Source: Corylus avellana
Taxonomy: Eukaryota; Streptophyta; Magnoliopsida; Fagales; Betulaceae
DNA: 64,000 bases
Assembly (NCBI RefSeq): GCF_901000735.1
Contig: NC_081542.1
Coordinates: 46,664,238-46,728,237, forward strand
Direction: 5' to 3'
A program made the translations under genes and the position numbers. The notes beneath the pieces were generated by a model that saw nothing but the letters and a program-made list of their open reading frames with translations, did no database searches and was not told the DNA's origin. Positions 1 through 14,925 of this stretch are shown piece by piece (position 1 is the first letter of the stretch; the number at the start of each line of letters is the position of its first letter).

Positions 1-785
1 TTGTAATGAGAAGGAGAAATTCCTTGAAAAATGACTCTAGTTTTTGTCGGATCCACATCTGCATCAACCCAGTTGGCCCAGGTTGTCAAACCTTTGCGAA
101 AAGCAACCATCCTATCCATGTCCTGGACAACCTTATTCTCATCTTCAACATAGTCCCATGGTTGCTTAGGTCCTCTACGGTCCCACCAAAGCCAAGTGTT
201 GAAAACCAGAACATCCATCTCTTTCCACTGGGCGCCATTTTTCAGAGAATCAAGCTTTAGAACTCGACCAACTTGTTCTTCTTCGATGTCTACCAAGTAG
301 TGAGAATTAAACAGAATAACTGACACTCCATAGTCCAGGAAGATGGTGGTAGAAATTGACACATTTATCTGCTCTATGACTTTGGAATCAGGCACATCTG
401 CATGAAGCAAGCATAGTAGAGATTGCCACTGGTTGAGAGTAACGGAGTCCCCAATAAACATGATCTTCTTCCCCCTAAGCCTCTGTAGAAAATCTTGACC
501 ATCAAATCTGGGCAAATCACATTCATTTGGCTGCCATCTATACTTGAGGTAGAGTTTATCAGGGCGGCCGTACTTTTGGCAGTCAAACTCCTTGCGGATG
601 TGAGGGCATGTGAGAGAGTCATAGAGAGGGTAAGAATCATCCTTCACCCAAGTTCCTTCATACAAGTTGCAGTGACGTTTTCTCCACTTCACATTGCTTC
701 TTCTATTCTTTGCTAAACAAAGAGGTGTATAAATCACCAAGAAGGCAACAAGGATGGAACAACACCTCTGAGTTCCAAACCCCAT
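1..785 (-). CDS. TRICHOME BIREFRINGENCE-LIKE protein, 5' part, runs off window
   Basis: The ATG is at 783-785 on the minus strand (protein begins MGFGTQRCC) and the frame stays open to base 1, giving about 261 residues. A hydrophobic signal-anchor (about residues 10-27) is followed by the TBL N-terminal block ([19 protein letters not shown]), then the PC-esterase block with the GDS motif ([14 protein letters not shown]), whose Ser is the family's acetyltransferase nucleophile. TBL proteins are Golgi polysaccharide O-acetyltransferases; which polymer this one modifies cannot be told. The C-terminal DxxH part lies left of the window. No intron interrupts the 785 bases, although TBL genes usually have several. 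It is about 97% alike to the copy at 61123-61907. Family assignment is secure; function of this copy is unknown because its 3' end is not visible. Confidence 0.88.
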   Translation of the reverse strand, partial: MGFGTQRCCSILVAFLVIYTPLCLAKNRRSNVKWRKRHCNLYEGTWVKDDSYPLYDSLTCPHIRKEFDCQKYGRPDKLYLKYRWQPNECDLPRFDGQDFLQRLRGKKIMFIGDSVTLNQWQSLLCLLHADVPDSKVIEQINVSISTTIFLDYGVSVILFNSHYLVDIEEEQVGRVLKLDSLKNGAQWKEMDVLVFNTWLWWDRRGPKQPWDYVEDENKVVQDMDRMVAFRKGLTTWANWVDADVDPTKTRVIFQGISPSHY

Positions 786-796
786 CTTTGTTTCTG

Positions 797-808
<12 letters not shown>

Positions 809-854
<46 letters not shown>

Positions 855-1016
855 GCAGGGGGAGAGCCAGAGACTAACATTTCCCCTCACGTGTGGGTTT
901 AAATTCTCTTTTAATAGGTGAGGTCAAAGAGAGAGAGAGGGTGCAGGGGGAGAGCCAGAGACTAACATTTCCCCTCACGTGTGGGTTTAAATTCTCTTTT
1001 AATAGGTGAGGTCAAA
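809..1016. repeat. GA microsatellite and 88-bp tandem duplication in TBL 5' flank
   Basis: A (GA)n tract at about 809-851 lies just upstream of the TBL start and is followed by two direct copies of an 88-bp unit (starting near 851 and 939, core gggtgcaggg). The paralogous flank at 61908-62010 has a single copy and no long GA tract, so both expansions arose after the duplication. Confidence 0.75.
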
Positions 1017-1507
1017 CATATAGAATATTTAATTTAAATGAGAGGGGGGAGGAGGGGTGAATTGACGGAATCAATGTTCGTTCTCAGGACTTTTGGCTCT
1101 GATATGTTAAATTACTACTTATCCCAAAAGCTTAAGATAATAGGAAGAGGTAAATTTAATCATTTAATCATAACTTTAACAGCTTTGCATCTATTACCTT
1201 GAAACTAATTAAAGAAGTCTCATTCACTTCATCTTCTAGTTGAACACCTACACTTGTGTTGAGTAAAATGGCTTTAGATCTAAACAACCATTCACATATA
1301 TTTGGATTGTGAAAGACATTATAGAATCATAATTCACATTGTTAGAAGGCTTCTTTATATATTTTCATGAAGATAATTCGTAAATTCGCAGTTTTGATCA
1401 TCATAATATATGAAGGAAAAAATGCAATTAATTCTCATGGTTTACTTGATTTGCAATAAGTTATTTGTGGTAACCAAATGTACTCAAAGATCCATAAGGT
1501 ATATATG

Positions 1508-1559
<52 letters not shown>

Positions 1560-2410
1560 ATGCCGTCAAATTCCATCAAAACGTGACAGTTTCTTTTGGT
1601 GTACTATGTCCGAGCCAATAAAATCATGTCACGTAACTTATAATAAAAAAATGAAAAAAATTAGTATTGATGTGACATATGTCACAATGTGATTATTAGT
1701 ATTGATATGCCACATTACCGGATTCTGTCAACTTTTTTACCAACATAGCCCATTTGTTTTTATTTTTTTATTCTTGCATATCCTATGGAGTCTTGTTTAA
1801 TCAAGTTTCAAACCTCGATGAGTTATTTGTCCAAACCTCAAATCATAAAGACTAATTTTACATTTTTTTCCCTAAAAGAAAAACTCAATAACCAAATTAG
1901 CCTATTATAGGGGAGAGCTAAATCGTCATAAATGGTACTGTGGTTTGAAGCAAGGCTGCTAGTTGATTGTAATCTGTAAGTTTTGCTACCAAACAAACAA
2001 ATATGTTCACATTTATATCTCATGCACGCCATTTCAAACTCTTCATGAATAAATAGTTCATAGTATTATCCCACTAGATAATTAATACTAATCAACCCTA
2101 TTAGGACGAAAATTAGTCCTGCCAGCCAGGCCCCACCTAAAGCTAAAGATAATAAAGTCAGCCGCATTGAAAAGAAAAAAGTGCAAGAGAAAAAAAGAAA
2201 AAGAAAAAGAGAAAAGAAAAAAGAAAAAAGAAAAAAGAAAAAGGAAAAAGGAAAGCGTTACTTACTTGTCCCGTTAACCACACATTCTTAAGAATGTGTG
2301 GATATAAAGGGGACAAAGCTTTGTCCCCTTTATATCCACCAACTAAACCTCCACTTTCCCTGCAACTTCTCCCAGAAAATCAGAGAAAATTTTCCTTTTC
2401 CAATAAAGAG
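1017..2410. other. Intergenic spacer, TBL upstream to CACTA-1; no gene seen
   Basis: AT-rich DNA without a convincing coding region. It contains an (AT)n tract at about 1507-1556 and a purine tract of GAAAAA units at about 2180-2260. The whole stretch is collinear with 62000-63461, where the AT tract is shorter. Short open frames here show no family motif and were not called. Confidence 0.6.
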
Positions 2411-2439
2411 AGACACTACAAGCAATATGGTCTTTAGCG

Positions 2440-3455
2440 ACCAAACAAATAGCGGCGACCCAAAAGTCGCCGCTATTGAGGGGTCATTACCGGCGACTTT
2501 TTTTAGTTGCCGCTAATGATCCATTAATAGCGGCGACATATGGGTCGCCGCTAATAGTCGACACTAAAAACCAAAAAAAAATTTATTTAGCAGCAACAAC
2601 AATAGCGGCGACTATAAGTCGCCGCTATTAAGCATCATTAGCGGCGACTATGTGGGGTCGCCTCTATTAAACAACAATAGCGGCCACCCTTATCGCCGCT
2701 AATAATACACCAAACAGCGGCGACGTTAGGGTCGCCGCTAATGAGAGTCAACAGCGGCGACCCTGAACAGTCGCCGCTAATAAGTGGTCATTAGCGGCGA
2801 CTCTACAGTTGCCGCTATTGACAGAGGAAAAAAGTAATTAAAATTAATTAGCGGCGACCCAAAAGTTGCCGCTATTAATGGGTCAGTAGCGGCGACTAAA
2901 AAAGTTGCCGCTATTGACACGGGAAAAAGTAATTTAAATTAATTAGAGGCGACCCAAAAGTTGCCGCTATTAATGGGTCATTAGCGGCGACGTTTTTAGT
3001 GGCCGCTAATGACTCCTCAATAGCGGCGACTATAGGAGTGGCCGCTATTGACACGGGAAAAAGTAATTTAAATTAATTAGCGGCGACCCAAAAGTCGCCG
3101 CTATTAATGGGTCAGTAGCGGCGACTAAAAAAGTTGCCGCTAATGACCCCTCAATAGCGGCGACTATTGGGTGGCCGCTATTGACACGGGAAAAAGTAAT
3201 TTCAATTAATTAGCGGCGACCCAAAAGTTGCCGCTATTAATGGGTCATTAGCGGCGACGTTTTTAGTGGCCGCTAATGACCCCTCAATAGCGGCGACTAT
3301 AGGAATGGCCGCTATTGACACGGGAAAAAGTAATTTAAATTAATTAGCGGCGACCCAAAAGTTGCCGCTATTAATGGGTCATTAGCGGCGACATTTTTAG
3401 TGGCCGCTAATGACCCCTCAATAGCGGCGACTATAGGGATGGCCGCTATTGACAC
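2440..3455. repeat. Left subterminal palindrome array of CACTA-1
   Basis: More than twenty AGCGGCGAC / GTCGCCGCT (or GTGGCCGCT, GTTGCCGCT) half-sites occur, mostly paired head-to-head across 4-12 bases so that each pair can fold into a hairpin. A longer unit of about 134 bp repeats four times (marker gacacgggaaaaag near 2916, 3050, 3183 and 3317). In En/Spm such subterminal motifs bind TNPA; by analogy these are the likely transposase-complex binding sites. The array ends in a poly-A run at about 3460-3482. Confidence 0.85.
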
Positions 3456-3460
3456 CACCA

Positions 3461-3491
<31 letters not shown>

Positions 3492-3729
3492 ATTGGGGCG
3501 ATGCTATTGATCCTACATATATAATAGAAAAAATTATTTACCAAAAATTCACCTCGAATCCTCCGATAATATGTCATTATTTCTTTTATATTAATTATTG
3601 GTGAATTTTTTCTATTTTTCTATTTTCTATTCTTATTTTATATAAAAAATCAATATTTATTTTTTTCTTTTAAAGAAAACAAATTCTCCTATTAATTATT
3701 ATTGAAGTTTTCTATTTCTTATTCTTATT

Positions 3730-4490
3730 TAAACGTTTGATCGAACAATTGACCGATCTTGGTGAATTAATTCGATTGATCGTGATAGGATCAAATGATT
3801 GATCAAACATCCGATCGATCCAGGTGAATTAGTTCAATTGATCGTGATATGATCAAATGATCAATCAAACATCGATCCTATGAATTAGTTCGATTGATCG
3901 TGATGGGATCAAATGTTTGATCAAGCATCCAATCGATCCTAGTGAATTAGTTCGATTGATCGTGATAAGAACAAATGATTGATCGAACATCCGATTGATC
4001 CTAATGAATTAGTTCGATTGATCGTGATAGGATCAAACATTTGATCGAATCCTCCGATCGATCATAATGAATTAGTTCAATTGATCGTGATAGGATCAAA
4101 CGATCGATCATAATGAATTAGTTCGATTGATCGTGATAGGATCAAATGTTCGGTCAAACATCTGATTGATCATAATGAATTAGTTCGATTGATCGAGATA
4201 GAATCAAATGTCCGATCGATCCTACTGAATTAATTCAATTGATCATGATAGGATCAAATTATCGATTAAACATCCGATCGATCCTACTAAATTAATTATA
4301 TTGATCGTGATATGATCAAATGATCGATCAAGCATCCGATCACTCTTAATGAATTAGTTCGATTGATCGTGATATGATTAAATATTCGATCAAACATCCG
4401 ATCGATCTTAATGAATTAGTTTGATTGATTGTGATATAATCAATTGATAGATCAAACTGGATACAATTAAAGGTTCAATCGAATACTCAA
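3730..4490. repeat. Degenerate ~60-bp tandem array rich in GATCGATC
   Basis: About a dozen units share the core gaattagttcgattgatcg and gataggatcaaatg, with spacing near 60 bp. The array lies just inside the left subterminal palindromes of CACTA-1. No coding potential is seen; function unknown. Confidence 0.8.
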
Positions 4491-4731
4491 TTGAACTGTA
4501 AGCTTTTTACATTATCTTAGTGCCTTAGTTATATTGATTTTATATTCTTTTTGAATTTTGTATTATTTTATAATTAATTATAAGATAAATATCAACTTAA
4601 TGATCTTTATCATAAAAATTTATTAAACGGAAATTTTTAGTTAATATTATAATAATAAAAACATATTACAAGAGAAATTTTTTTTAAAAAAAACTCTAAA
4701 TAAATAAATAAATAAAAATTAAAAAATTGTA

Positions 4732-5400
4732 GGAGAAAGTCCACATAACCCCCTTAAACTACCACTCAATTGACAATGTCCCCCCTAAACTTTCAATTGT
4801 GACAATGTCCCCCCCAAACTACAAAAAATTGTCAATGTTCCCCCCAATGACGAAATTACCTATAGTAAAATATAAACAAAAATACTAAAACTTTTAGAAA
4901 AAATCTAAAACTAACAAAAAAAAATCCAAACTTGGCCAATTTTTTTTTTTAAAATCAATTTTATAAGAAAAAAATTTTAAAAATTTTGATTTTGATTTTT
5001 TTATTTTTATAAATATTGAAAATTTTCGTTTTTTTATTTTATTTTATTCTTGTTCTATAATTTTATTTAAATAAAAATTTATGTTTAAAAAAATAAAATT
5101 TTCGCTTAATAAAATGAAATTTTTTGTTTTTTAAAACTAAATTAAAAAATAGTTAAATATTATTTTTAAATTAAAATTTTCGTTTTTAAAAAAAATCAAT
5201 TTTTTTTTTTTTTTTTTTAAATTTATAGAGATATTTTTGTCTTATTGAGAAATCTATAGGGGCATTTTTGTCTTATTGCTAGCTTTGGGGGGGACATTGT
5301 CAATATTTTGGTAGTTTGGAAGGGACATTGTTACAATTAAAAGTTTGGGGGGGACATTGTCAATTGGGTGGTAGTTTGAGGGGGTACATGGACTTTACCC
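4732..5400. mobile_element. 669-bp Mutator-type MITE nested in CACTA-1
   Basis: Long terminal inverted repeats of roughly 130 bp (left ggagaaagtccacataaccc; right, inverted, gggtaaagtccatgtacccc) enclose an AT-rich core. The 9-bp direct repeat AAAATTGTA flanks it at 4723-4731 and 5401-5409, matching Mutator-superfamily target duplications. No coding capacity. Confidence 0.85.
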
Positions 5401-5409
5401 AAAATTGTA

Positions 5410-8140
5410 AGTATAATTTAAAAAAATAAAAAAAATAAAAAAAAAAATAATTGAGCTCATTAGCGGCGACTAAGGTCGCCGCTAATGAGTGCGCATAAAA
5501 AATTGGCGCCAGCTATTTATATTGGCGCGATTTCTTAAATTTTCAGACATGTTTTATTTTTAATTTTTTTTAATTTTTTTGGATCAAAATCCCTCATCGA
5601 TCAGCTCTGTTTTTAGAAAGCTCTGTTTTATTTTCAGCTGTATTTTTCATTTTTCAGACCTCCCCATCAGTACTCTCTCACTCTCACTCTCTCTCTCTCT
5701 CCGGCGAACGTTTCTCTCTCTCCGGCAGCTCTCTTTCCGGCGCACTCAACTCTCTCCGGCAGCTCTCTCTCCGGCGCACTCAATTCTCTCCGGTAGCTCG
5801 ATCTCTCTCCGGCGTACCTCTCTCCGGTATAGTCATCTGAATCCTTTTTCTTTAATGGTAATGAGTGGCTTTGAATCTTGATGCCTTGTGTTTCTTGAGG
5901 GTTTGAATTTGGGAATCTTCTTGGTGGGTTTAAGGGTGGAAAAATTTTAGCAACTTTTTTGGGTTTGTCTGTGAACAGCTGGGTGGTTTTTGGGGGCAGA
6001 AGATTAGAGGGGTTGACCTAATTTAGGTGTCTGGTAGGGGGATTTCTTTTGGGGCTGTGGCCTGTGGGATTAGATTTTGGTCATTATTAGAAAGTGGGTA
6101 TATGTTAATGGAGTGGTTTTAGGTTTTTGATGGGTTTTGGACTTGGTTTTTGAAGGCATATGCGTGGTTCTCTTAAATCTACTGGTAGATTTGGGGCAGC
6201 TTTGCTGGAAAATTTAGTGGGATTCTGCAAATTCAAGTGCTGTTTCCTTGTGATTTTTGTTTGTGTAGTTTGTCTGTAGCTGGTTCTTGGTGGGGGTTAT
6301 TGGGTGTTATTGGTTGGTTTTATTATGTGGGTTTGTCTTAGTTTTACATTCCAAGTTGTGATTTTGATGGAATTTGTAGATTTGAGGTAGATTTCTCTTT
6401 TTCAAATGTGGGAATTTTACTACTCGGGAAGGTTGTTGCAAATAAGAACCTTTGCTGTTTGATGGCAAAGTATTCCAATTAGTTGGTTCACCACTCCTCC
6501 TGGAAATGCTTCTGAACAGCTTCACATGATCTATTCTTAGCAGTATGCTATAGGACCCGACTTTCCAGTCTGTTGTTCTACTCGAAGTCTACAAAATCAG
6601 GATTATTTTCGCAAATTCCTTTATAAAAACTGCTATGCTAAAAAACATAAAAATTTATAGAATGAAGTTATCCATTTTGCTTAAAATTTATTAATTTACA
6701 GACAAAGTGAAGTTATCCATTTTCCTTGGGATGCAAACATAAAAATGCCAAACTGCAATGAATTGTTGCCATCAAATAATTCTCCGCTTTTCTCTCTTTA
6801 TTTTTTTATTTATTTTTAATGCTTGTCAGCCATCTTTGTAAGGGATAGTGATGTGCATGCACAGTCACATCTTGATGCCATTTAATTCAGCCTTACCATT
6901 CCATCTTAGAAATTTCCTATTAAACTGACATCATGCATGGGAAATTAATCATATTTGCTAAGGATAAATATTAATTTAATAAATAAAATTTAAAGAATTT
7001 TCTTTAACATAATTCAAAAAAAAAAGCTTGGTAATCCATCCAAAATTAGCACTAAAAACTACCTATGGCTGTACGTATGGCATAGGATATATTAGGTGCA
7101 CTCATAGGGTAGCCAGTTTTGTCTTGCTATCTCTGTCATGAAGATGATTAATATATGAACAAATTAAAGCAAACATAAGAATGCCCAAATACAGCCATCA
7201 AATAACACTGTTTTTTTTCTCTTTTTTTTAGGGGGGGGGGGGGGGGGGGTGGTGGTGCTGTTGTCAGGCAACTTGTTTAGGGATGGTGATATATACAGCC
7301 ATATCAGCAAAAGCTATGGCCCAAATTCAACGGGCGGTAGCTCATAAAAATATATATATACATATATTAAAATAAAACTATTTCGTCACCATTTTATCAT
7401 GATTGAGAATTTCAACAATGTTTAGTTGGGAATACTTGTCCGTTGTGTTATTGTTTTATTCACCTACGCAATTAGGTTCTGACATTAAACCCAACAAACC
7501 TAGAATGTGACCAAATTATATTAAATTTGCCAGTCAATTGAATAATGTAATTTTAAGTAATAGCTTTTGGATAATCTAATACAAGTTGAATTTACAACTT
7601 GTAACAGCAATTCACCTTAATTAGGTTAAGCTACTCCACTAGGCACTAAATAAGTCCTCTTTATGAGTGATTAATTAGCTCCTTTAGCTTATAGGTATTT
7701 ACCGTATTTTCAGTTTGGCTTGCTTGCAGCGAAACTGAAAATAAACGGTTTAGATTGCAAAATGGGGAGAGAACTTCATTTTCATCGTTTATTTTTGCAT
7801 TGAAAGATTTATAATGATTTTTTCACCTGAGGCAGATTTATAAGATTTATAACTTCACTTTGTCTGAAAATGGATAACTTCACTTTGCAGAAACTAACAT
7901 CTTTTTTAAGCCTCAATGAAGACAGAGGTAAAATTTATAGAATGAAACCATTTGTAATTATAAAATTACAAATATCCGTTTTATATGGGCTTTGTCCTTT
8001 AATATCAAACCATTCCATAAACTGCAAATTATATATATGTCACGCATGAAAGAAGATGTTTCAATCCCATTGTCATTCACTTGTTGGTGGGAAGTTAATT
8101 CCATTTAATACAAGTATATAACACTATTTTCTTTTTTCAG
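5410..8140. other. CACTA-1 interior; CTCTCTCCGGC tract, no supported gene
   Basis: At 5458-5490 an isolated AGCGGCGAC palindrome appears. From 5680 to 5830 a CT-rich tract repeats CTCTCTCCGGC(A/G), which resembles a plant 5' leader and encodes a low-complexity Ser/Leu-rich frame of 100 codons (5579-5881) that I do not regard as a real protein. The rest is AT-rich with an 18-G run near 7232. A captured host 5' region is possible but unproven. Confidence 0.4.
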
Positions 8141-8205
8141 TGTATGTAGAATGGCTGGAGAGAAAGATAGGCAAGAAATTGTTGCACTAAAGGACTCAAT
8201 TGATG
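8141..8205 (+). other. Possible 65-bp internal exon inside CACTA-1
   Basis: A polypyrimidine tract ending in ttttttcag precedes, and gtaagtt follows, a 65-base segment open in one frame (VCRMAGEKDRQEIVALKDSI and on). I do not recognise the protein. Good splice signals on both sides suggest an element-encoded or captured exon; it may equally be chance. Confidence 0.3.
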
Positions 8206-8751
8206 GTAAGTTATTTCAAACCTATTGTCACTCACTTGTTGGTGGAAGTACTGTGAAATGTAGCGAGCGGGAGGCTTGCATGGAGTTATAAGGATGAGTA
8301 AAATGTGAATTGGAGTGTTTGGTTTTTGATTATATTTGTTTGTTGGTTTGCGTTTGTGACCTCATTAATCATATAAGCTTATGTTTGTGTTTGATTGTGG
8401 TAATTAAGGCCGACGATCTTTTTTTGTCTTACGTTATTTGTTTCAGGAAAAAAGAATTGCTTTTAGTCTTAGTTAATTCTTTTTTTTTTTTTTTTTTTTT
8501 AGTTTGTTCATATGAATGTTTGTTTCAGATCAGTGAGCTATACCCAGTTTGTAGTTAGATCTAACAACTAGTTTGACACCCCAAGAAGGTCTCATTTGGA
8601 TGGTTTTTTTTAAAAAATTTTTGTCTGTTTTCTGGTGAATTTTATTTTCAACATTTGTTTGTTCCACCGTTATGTGAGTTGCTCTTCTTTTTATAAGAAT
8701 TTGCAAGCATGTAAATAGCAAATACTAGAAGCATTTGAATAAAAGATAGTG

Positions 8752-9829
8752 TTATTCCTTTGCTTGATGAGATGAAGTCCTTTATTATTTTTGGACATAG
8801 TTTGTGCTCATAGGTGAGGACTCAAACCCTTCAATATATGTAAGGTTTGTTGCTCTTAGGGTCCACAATTCAAAGGCAAGCCTTGGATTGGGTGGTTTAG
8901 TTTGATTGACTTGGCATGAGTTTACTTTTGATTATAACCTTATTGTCCGGACGTCCCAACATGTCATTATTTTGTGTTGTTGTTTCCCTCTTTTCACTTT
9001 TTGTTTCATGATAAGAAGTGAATCCTTAAATCCACTTGTCCTTCCATATGCAATGCTTGCACCAACTTGTTTTAATGGTTTAGCTATTATTCCTTTGCTT
9101 GATGAGATGAAGTCCTTTATTTTGGACATAGTTTGTGCTCATAGGTGAAGAGTCAAACCCTTCAATATATGTAAGGTTTGTTGCTCTTAGGGTCCACAAT
9201 TCAAAGGCAAGCCTTGGATTGGGTGGTTTAGTTTGATTGACTTGGCATGAGTTTACTTTTGATTATACCCTTATTGTCCGGACGTCCCCAACATGTCATT
9301 ATTTTGTGTTGTTGTTTCCCTCTTTCACTTTTTGTTTCATGATAAGAAGTGAATCCTTGAATCCACTTGTCCTTCCATATGCAATGCTTGCACCAACTTG
9401 TTTTAATGGTTTACCTATTATTCCTTTGTTTGATGAGATAAAGTCCTTTATTATTTTTTGGACATAATTTGTGCTCATAGGTGAGGACTCAAACCCCTCA
9501 ATATATGTAAGGTTTGTTGCTCTTAGGGTCCACAATTCAAAGGCAAGCCTTGGATTGGGTGGTTTAGTTTGATTGACTTGGCATGAGTTTACTTTTGATT
9601 ATAACCTTATTGTCCGGACGTCTCCAATATGTCATTATTTTGTGTTGTTGTTTCCCTCTTTTCACTTTTTGTTTCATGATAAGAAGTGAATCCTTGAATC
9701 CACTTGTCCTTTCATATATATGCAATGCTTGCACCAATTAACTTTAGTTATCTCGAGCGATTTGACTATAAATAGGCTTGATGTAATTCTCATAACTGTT
9801 ATATAATAACATCTATTATAAGCAGGTCC

Positions 9830-9860
<31 letters not shown>

Positions 9861-10490
9861 ATCATTAGCGGCGACCTCAATGTCGCCGCTAATGATTTTT
9901 TTATTTTTTTACGATTATCAATAGCGGCGACCTAGATGTCGCCGCTACTGACTATCAATAGCGGCGACCTACCAGNNNNNNNNNNNNNNNNNNNNNNNNN
10001 NNNNNNNNNNNNNNNNNNNNNNNNNNNNNNNNNNNNNNNNNNNNNNNNNNNNNNNNNNNNNNNNNNNNNNNNNNNTTATTCCTTTGCTTGATGAGATGAA
10101 GTCCTTTATTATTTTTTGGACATAGTTTGTGCTCATAGGTGAGGACTCAAACCCTTCAATATATGTAAGGTTTGTTGCTCTTAAGGTCCACAATTCAAAG
10201 GCAAGCCTTGGATTGGGTGGTTTAGTTTGATTGACTTGGCATGAGTTTACTTTTGATTATAACCTTATTGTCCGGACGTCTCCAATATGTCATTATTTTG
10301 TGTTGTTGTTTCCCTCTTTTCACTTTTTGTTTCATGATAAGAAGTGAATCCTTGAATCCACTTGTCCTTTCATATATATGCAATGCTTGCACCAATTAAC
10401 TTTAGTTATCTCGAGCGATTTGACTATAAATAGGCTTGGTGTAATTCTCATAACTGTTATATAATAACATCTATTATAAGCAGGTCTATT
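8752..10490. repeat. ~330-bp tandem repeats around assembly gap
   Basis: A unit beginning ttattcctttg recurs at 8752, 9087 and 9418 (periods 335 and 331 bp) and again at 10076 immediately after the N gap. Shared text includes ggtttgttgctcttagggtc and gattgacttggcatgag. The last pre-gap unit plus its tail (9418-9975) and the first post-gap stretch (10076-10620) are near-identical and both run into the same poly-T and palindrome block. Open frames within the unit are not conserved as proteins. Confidence 0.8.
9976..10075. other. Assembly gap of exactly 100 N
   Basis: A fixed-length placeholder; true length unknown. It lies within the palindrome and tandem-repeat part of CACTA-1. Confidence 0.99.
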
Positions 10491-10519
10491 TTTTTTTTTT
10501 TTTTTTTTTTAAAAAAAAT

Positions 10520-11090
10520 ATATCATTAGCGGCGACCTCAATGTCGCCGCTAATGATTTTTTTATTTTTTTACGATTATCAATAGCGGCGACCTACGAGG
10601 TCGCCGCTATTGATACTAAGTAGCAGCAACATCTAGGTTGCCGCTATTGATAGTCAGTAGCGGCGACATCTAGGTCGCCGCTATTGATAGTCAATAGCAG
10701 CGACCTATAACGTCGCCGCTATTGATTATCAATAGCAGCGACCTAGAAGGTGGCCGCTATTGATAGTCAATAGCAGCCACCCAGATGGTCGCCGCTATTG
10801 ACTGTCAATAGCGGCGACATTTTTGTCGCCGCTATTGACCATCATCAGCGGCGACACTCGGCCCATTTCAAGCTTTTTTTGCGGCAACAAAAAAAGTCAT
10901 TAGCGGCGACTAAAAGTCGCCGCTATTGACCCATCAATAGCGGCGACCCGAAATGTTGCCGCTATTGATCATCAGTGGCGGATTAATACCAGCAACTGAA
11001 TAGCGGCCAAGGGTCGCCGCTATTGATCAATAGCGGCGACATTTTGCTCATTAGCGGCGACTTTGGGTCGCCGCTAATGAGCAAATTTCT
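10520..11090. repeat. Right subterminal palindrome array of CACTA-1
   Basis: A second array of AGCGGCGAC..GTCGCCGCT hairpins, separated by short ATTGATAGTCAATAGC-like spacers, runs to within 20 bases of the right terminus. The same motif starts before the gap at 9866-9975. It mirrors the left array, as expected for TNPA-type binding sites at both ends of a CACTA element. Confidence 0.85.
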
Positions 11091-11100
11091 TGTAGTGAGA

Positions 11101-11685
11101 GAAAGAAAACGTTCAGATGCACGAGCATGAGGGGCAATGTTGGTGGCCGGAGGTAGACCTGGAGTCAGCGTTGAAGGGAGGGGTGCAGTGAAATAGGGGC
11201 TGGATTTTGTTTGGATACAATATTAAATCATTAGTTTGTAATTTTAAAAATTTAAATAGATATAAATAATTAATTTAATGATTTAATTAATAAGAAATAC
11301 TAGGAGTATTAACTCTTTTACTAATATAGGCGTACTAAATTGATATGTAGCTTATTCATTGGTACTCGTTACATTTCTTTTAATTAATTATTTTGTTTTT
11401 CTCGAATGAATGAGCTGTATATCAGTTTAATAAATTTCCGTTAATAAAAGAGTTAATACTCTTAGTATTTCTCTTAATTAATTTTCTAACACAACTACTA
11501 CTACCGAAATGGGCAGAAAAATGTTCCATTTGATTATAAAGGACAATATTATGCTCAAAGAAATAGTTGTAGCTGCATACAAACAGGAACAACGAATTTA
11601 ATATACTACATGGTACAGACTACAGAATCATGTCCCAAAGTAGTTTAACATTTCAAAATATACACTCTTACTCTTCTACAAAGCA
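11101..11685. other. 3' flank of CRK-A; no gene seen
   Basis: AT-rich sequence collinear with 63465-64000 and, in part, with 15690-15980 and 34920-35250. It includes the probable 3' UTR of CRK-A. No further feature is supported. Confidence 0.55.
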
Positions 11686-14830
<3,145 letters not shown>

Positions 14831-14844
14831 TGCGTTGTGCGTAA

Positions 14845-14925
14845 AATTAATATAAGAGGCTTTTTATTGAGAAGGGTGAGGCGGTGAGGTAGTATTGGTG
14901 CATTTTTGAAGCCTCTGAAGTCAAT
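14845..14925 (-). promoter_or_regulatory. Candidate core promoter of CRK-A (TATA-like, W-box)
   Basis: About 20-30 bases upstream of the CRK-A start the minus strand reads cttatattaa, a TATA-like site that is kept in CRK-C. Further up (14919-14924) it reads TTGACT, a WRKY W-box core. CRK genes are commonly WRKY- and stress-responsive, but single W-boxes occur by chance, and the transcription start is unknown. Confidence 0.35.

Larger units (their letters stand above)
2414..11097. mobile_element. CACTA-1: 8.7-kb CACTA (En/Spm) transposon, apparently non-autonomous
   Basis: The left end begins CACTACAAGCAAT and the right end is the inverse of CACTACAAGAAATTTG. The trinucleotide AGA stands on both sides (2411-2413 and 11098-11100), the 3-bp target duplication expected for CACTA elements. 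The related spacer at 63452-63470 reads straight through (caataaagag-gga-gaaagaaaac), an empty site. Subterminal arrays of AGCGGCGAC palindromes fill both ends. No TnpD transposase or TNPA-like exons were recognised inside, so it probably moves with proteins made elsewhere. It carries a nested 669-bp MITE and a 100-N gap. The boundaries are firm; the non-autonomous label is inference and could be wrong if coding sequence lies in the gap. Confidence 0.93.

Noticed and set aside
2440..3455. CRISPR-like array of regularly spaced short repeats
   Set aside because: Repeats are palindromic transposon subterminal motifs in a plant genome; spacers are themselves repeated.
5579..5881. 100-codon plus-strand frame rich in Ser/Leu (SLSLSLRRTFLSLRQ..)
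   Set aside because: It is a translation of a CTCTCTCCGGC repeat tract; low complexity, no splice or family support.
8906..9535. Repeated ~65-80-codon frames on both strands
   Set aside because: They follow a 330-bp DNA repeat, differ by frame breaks between units and show no domain.
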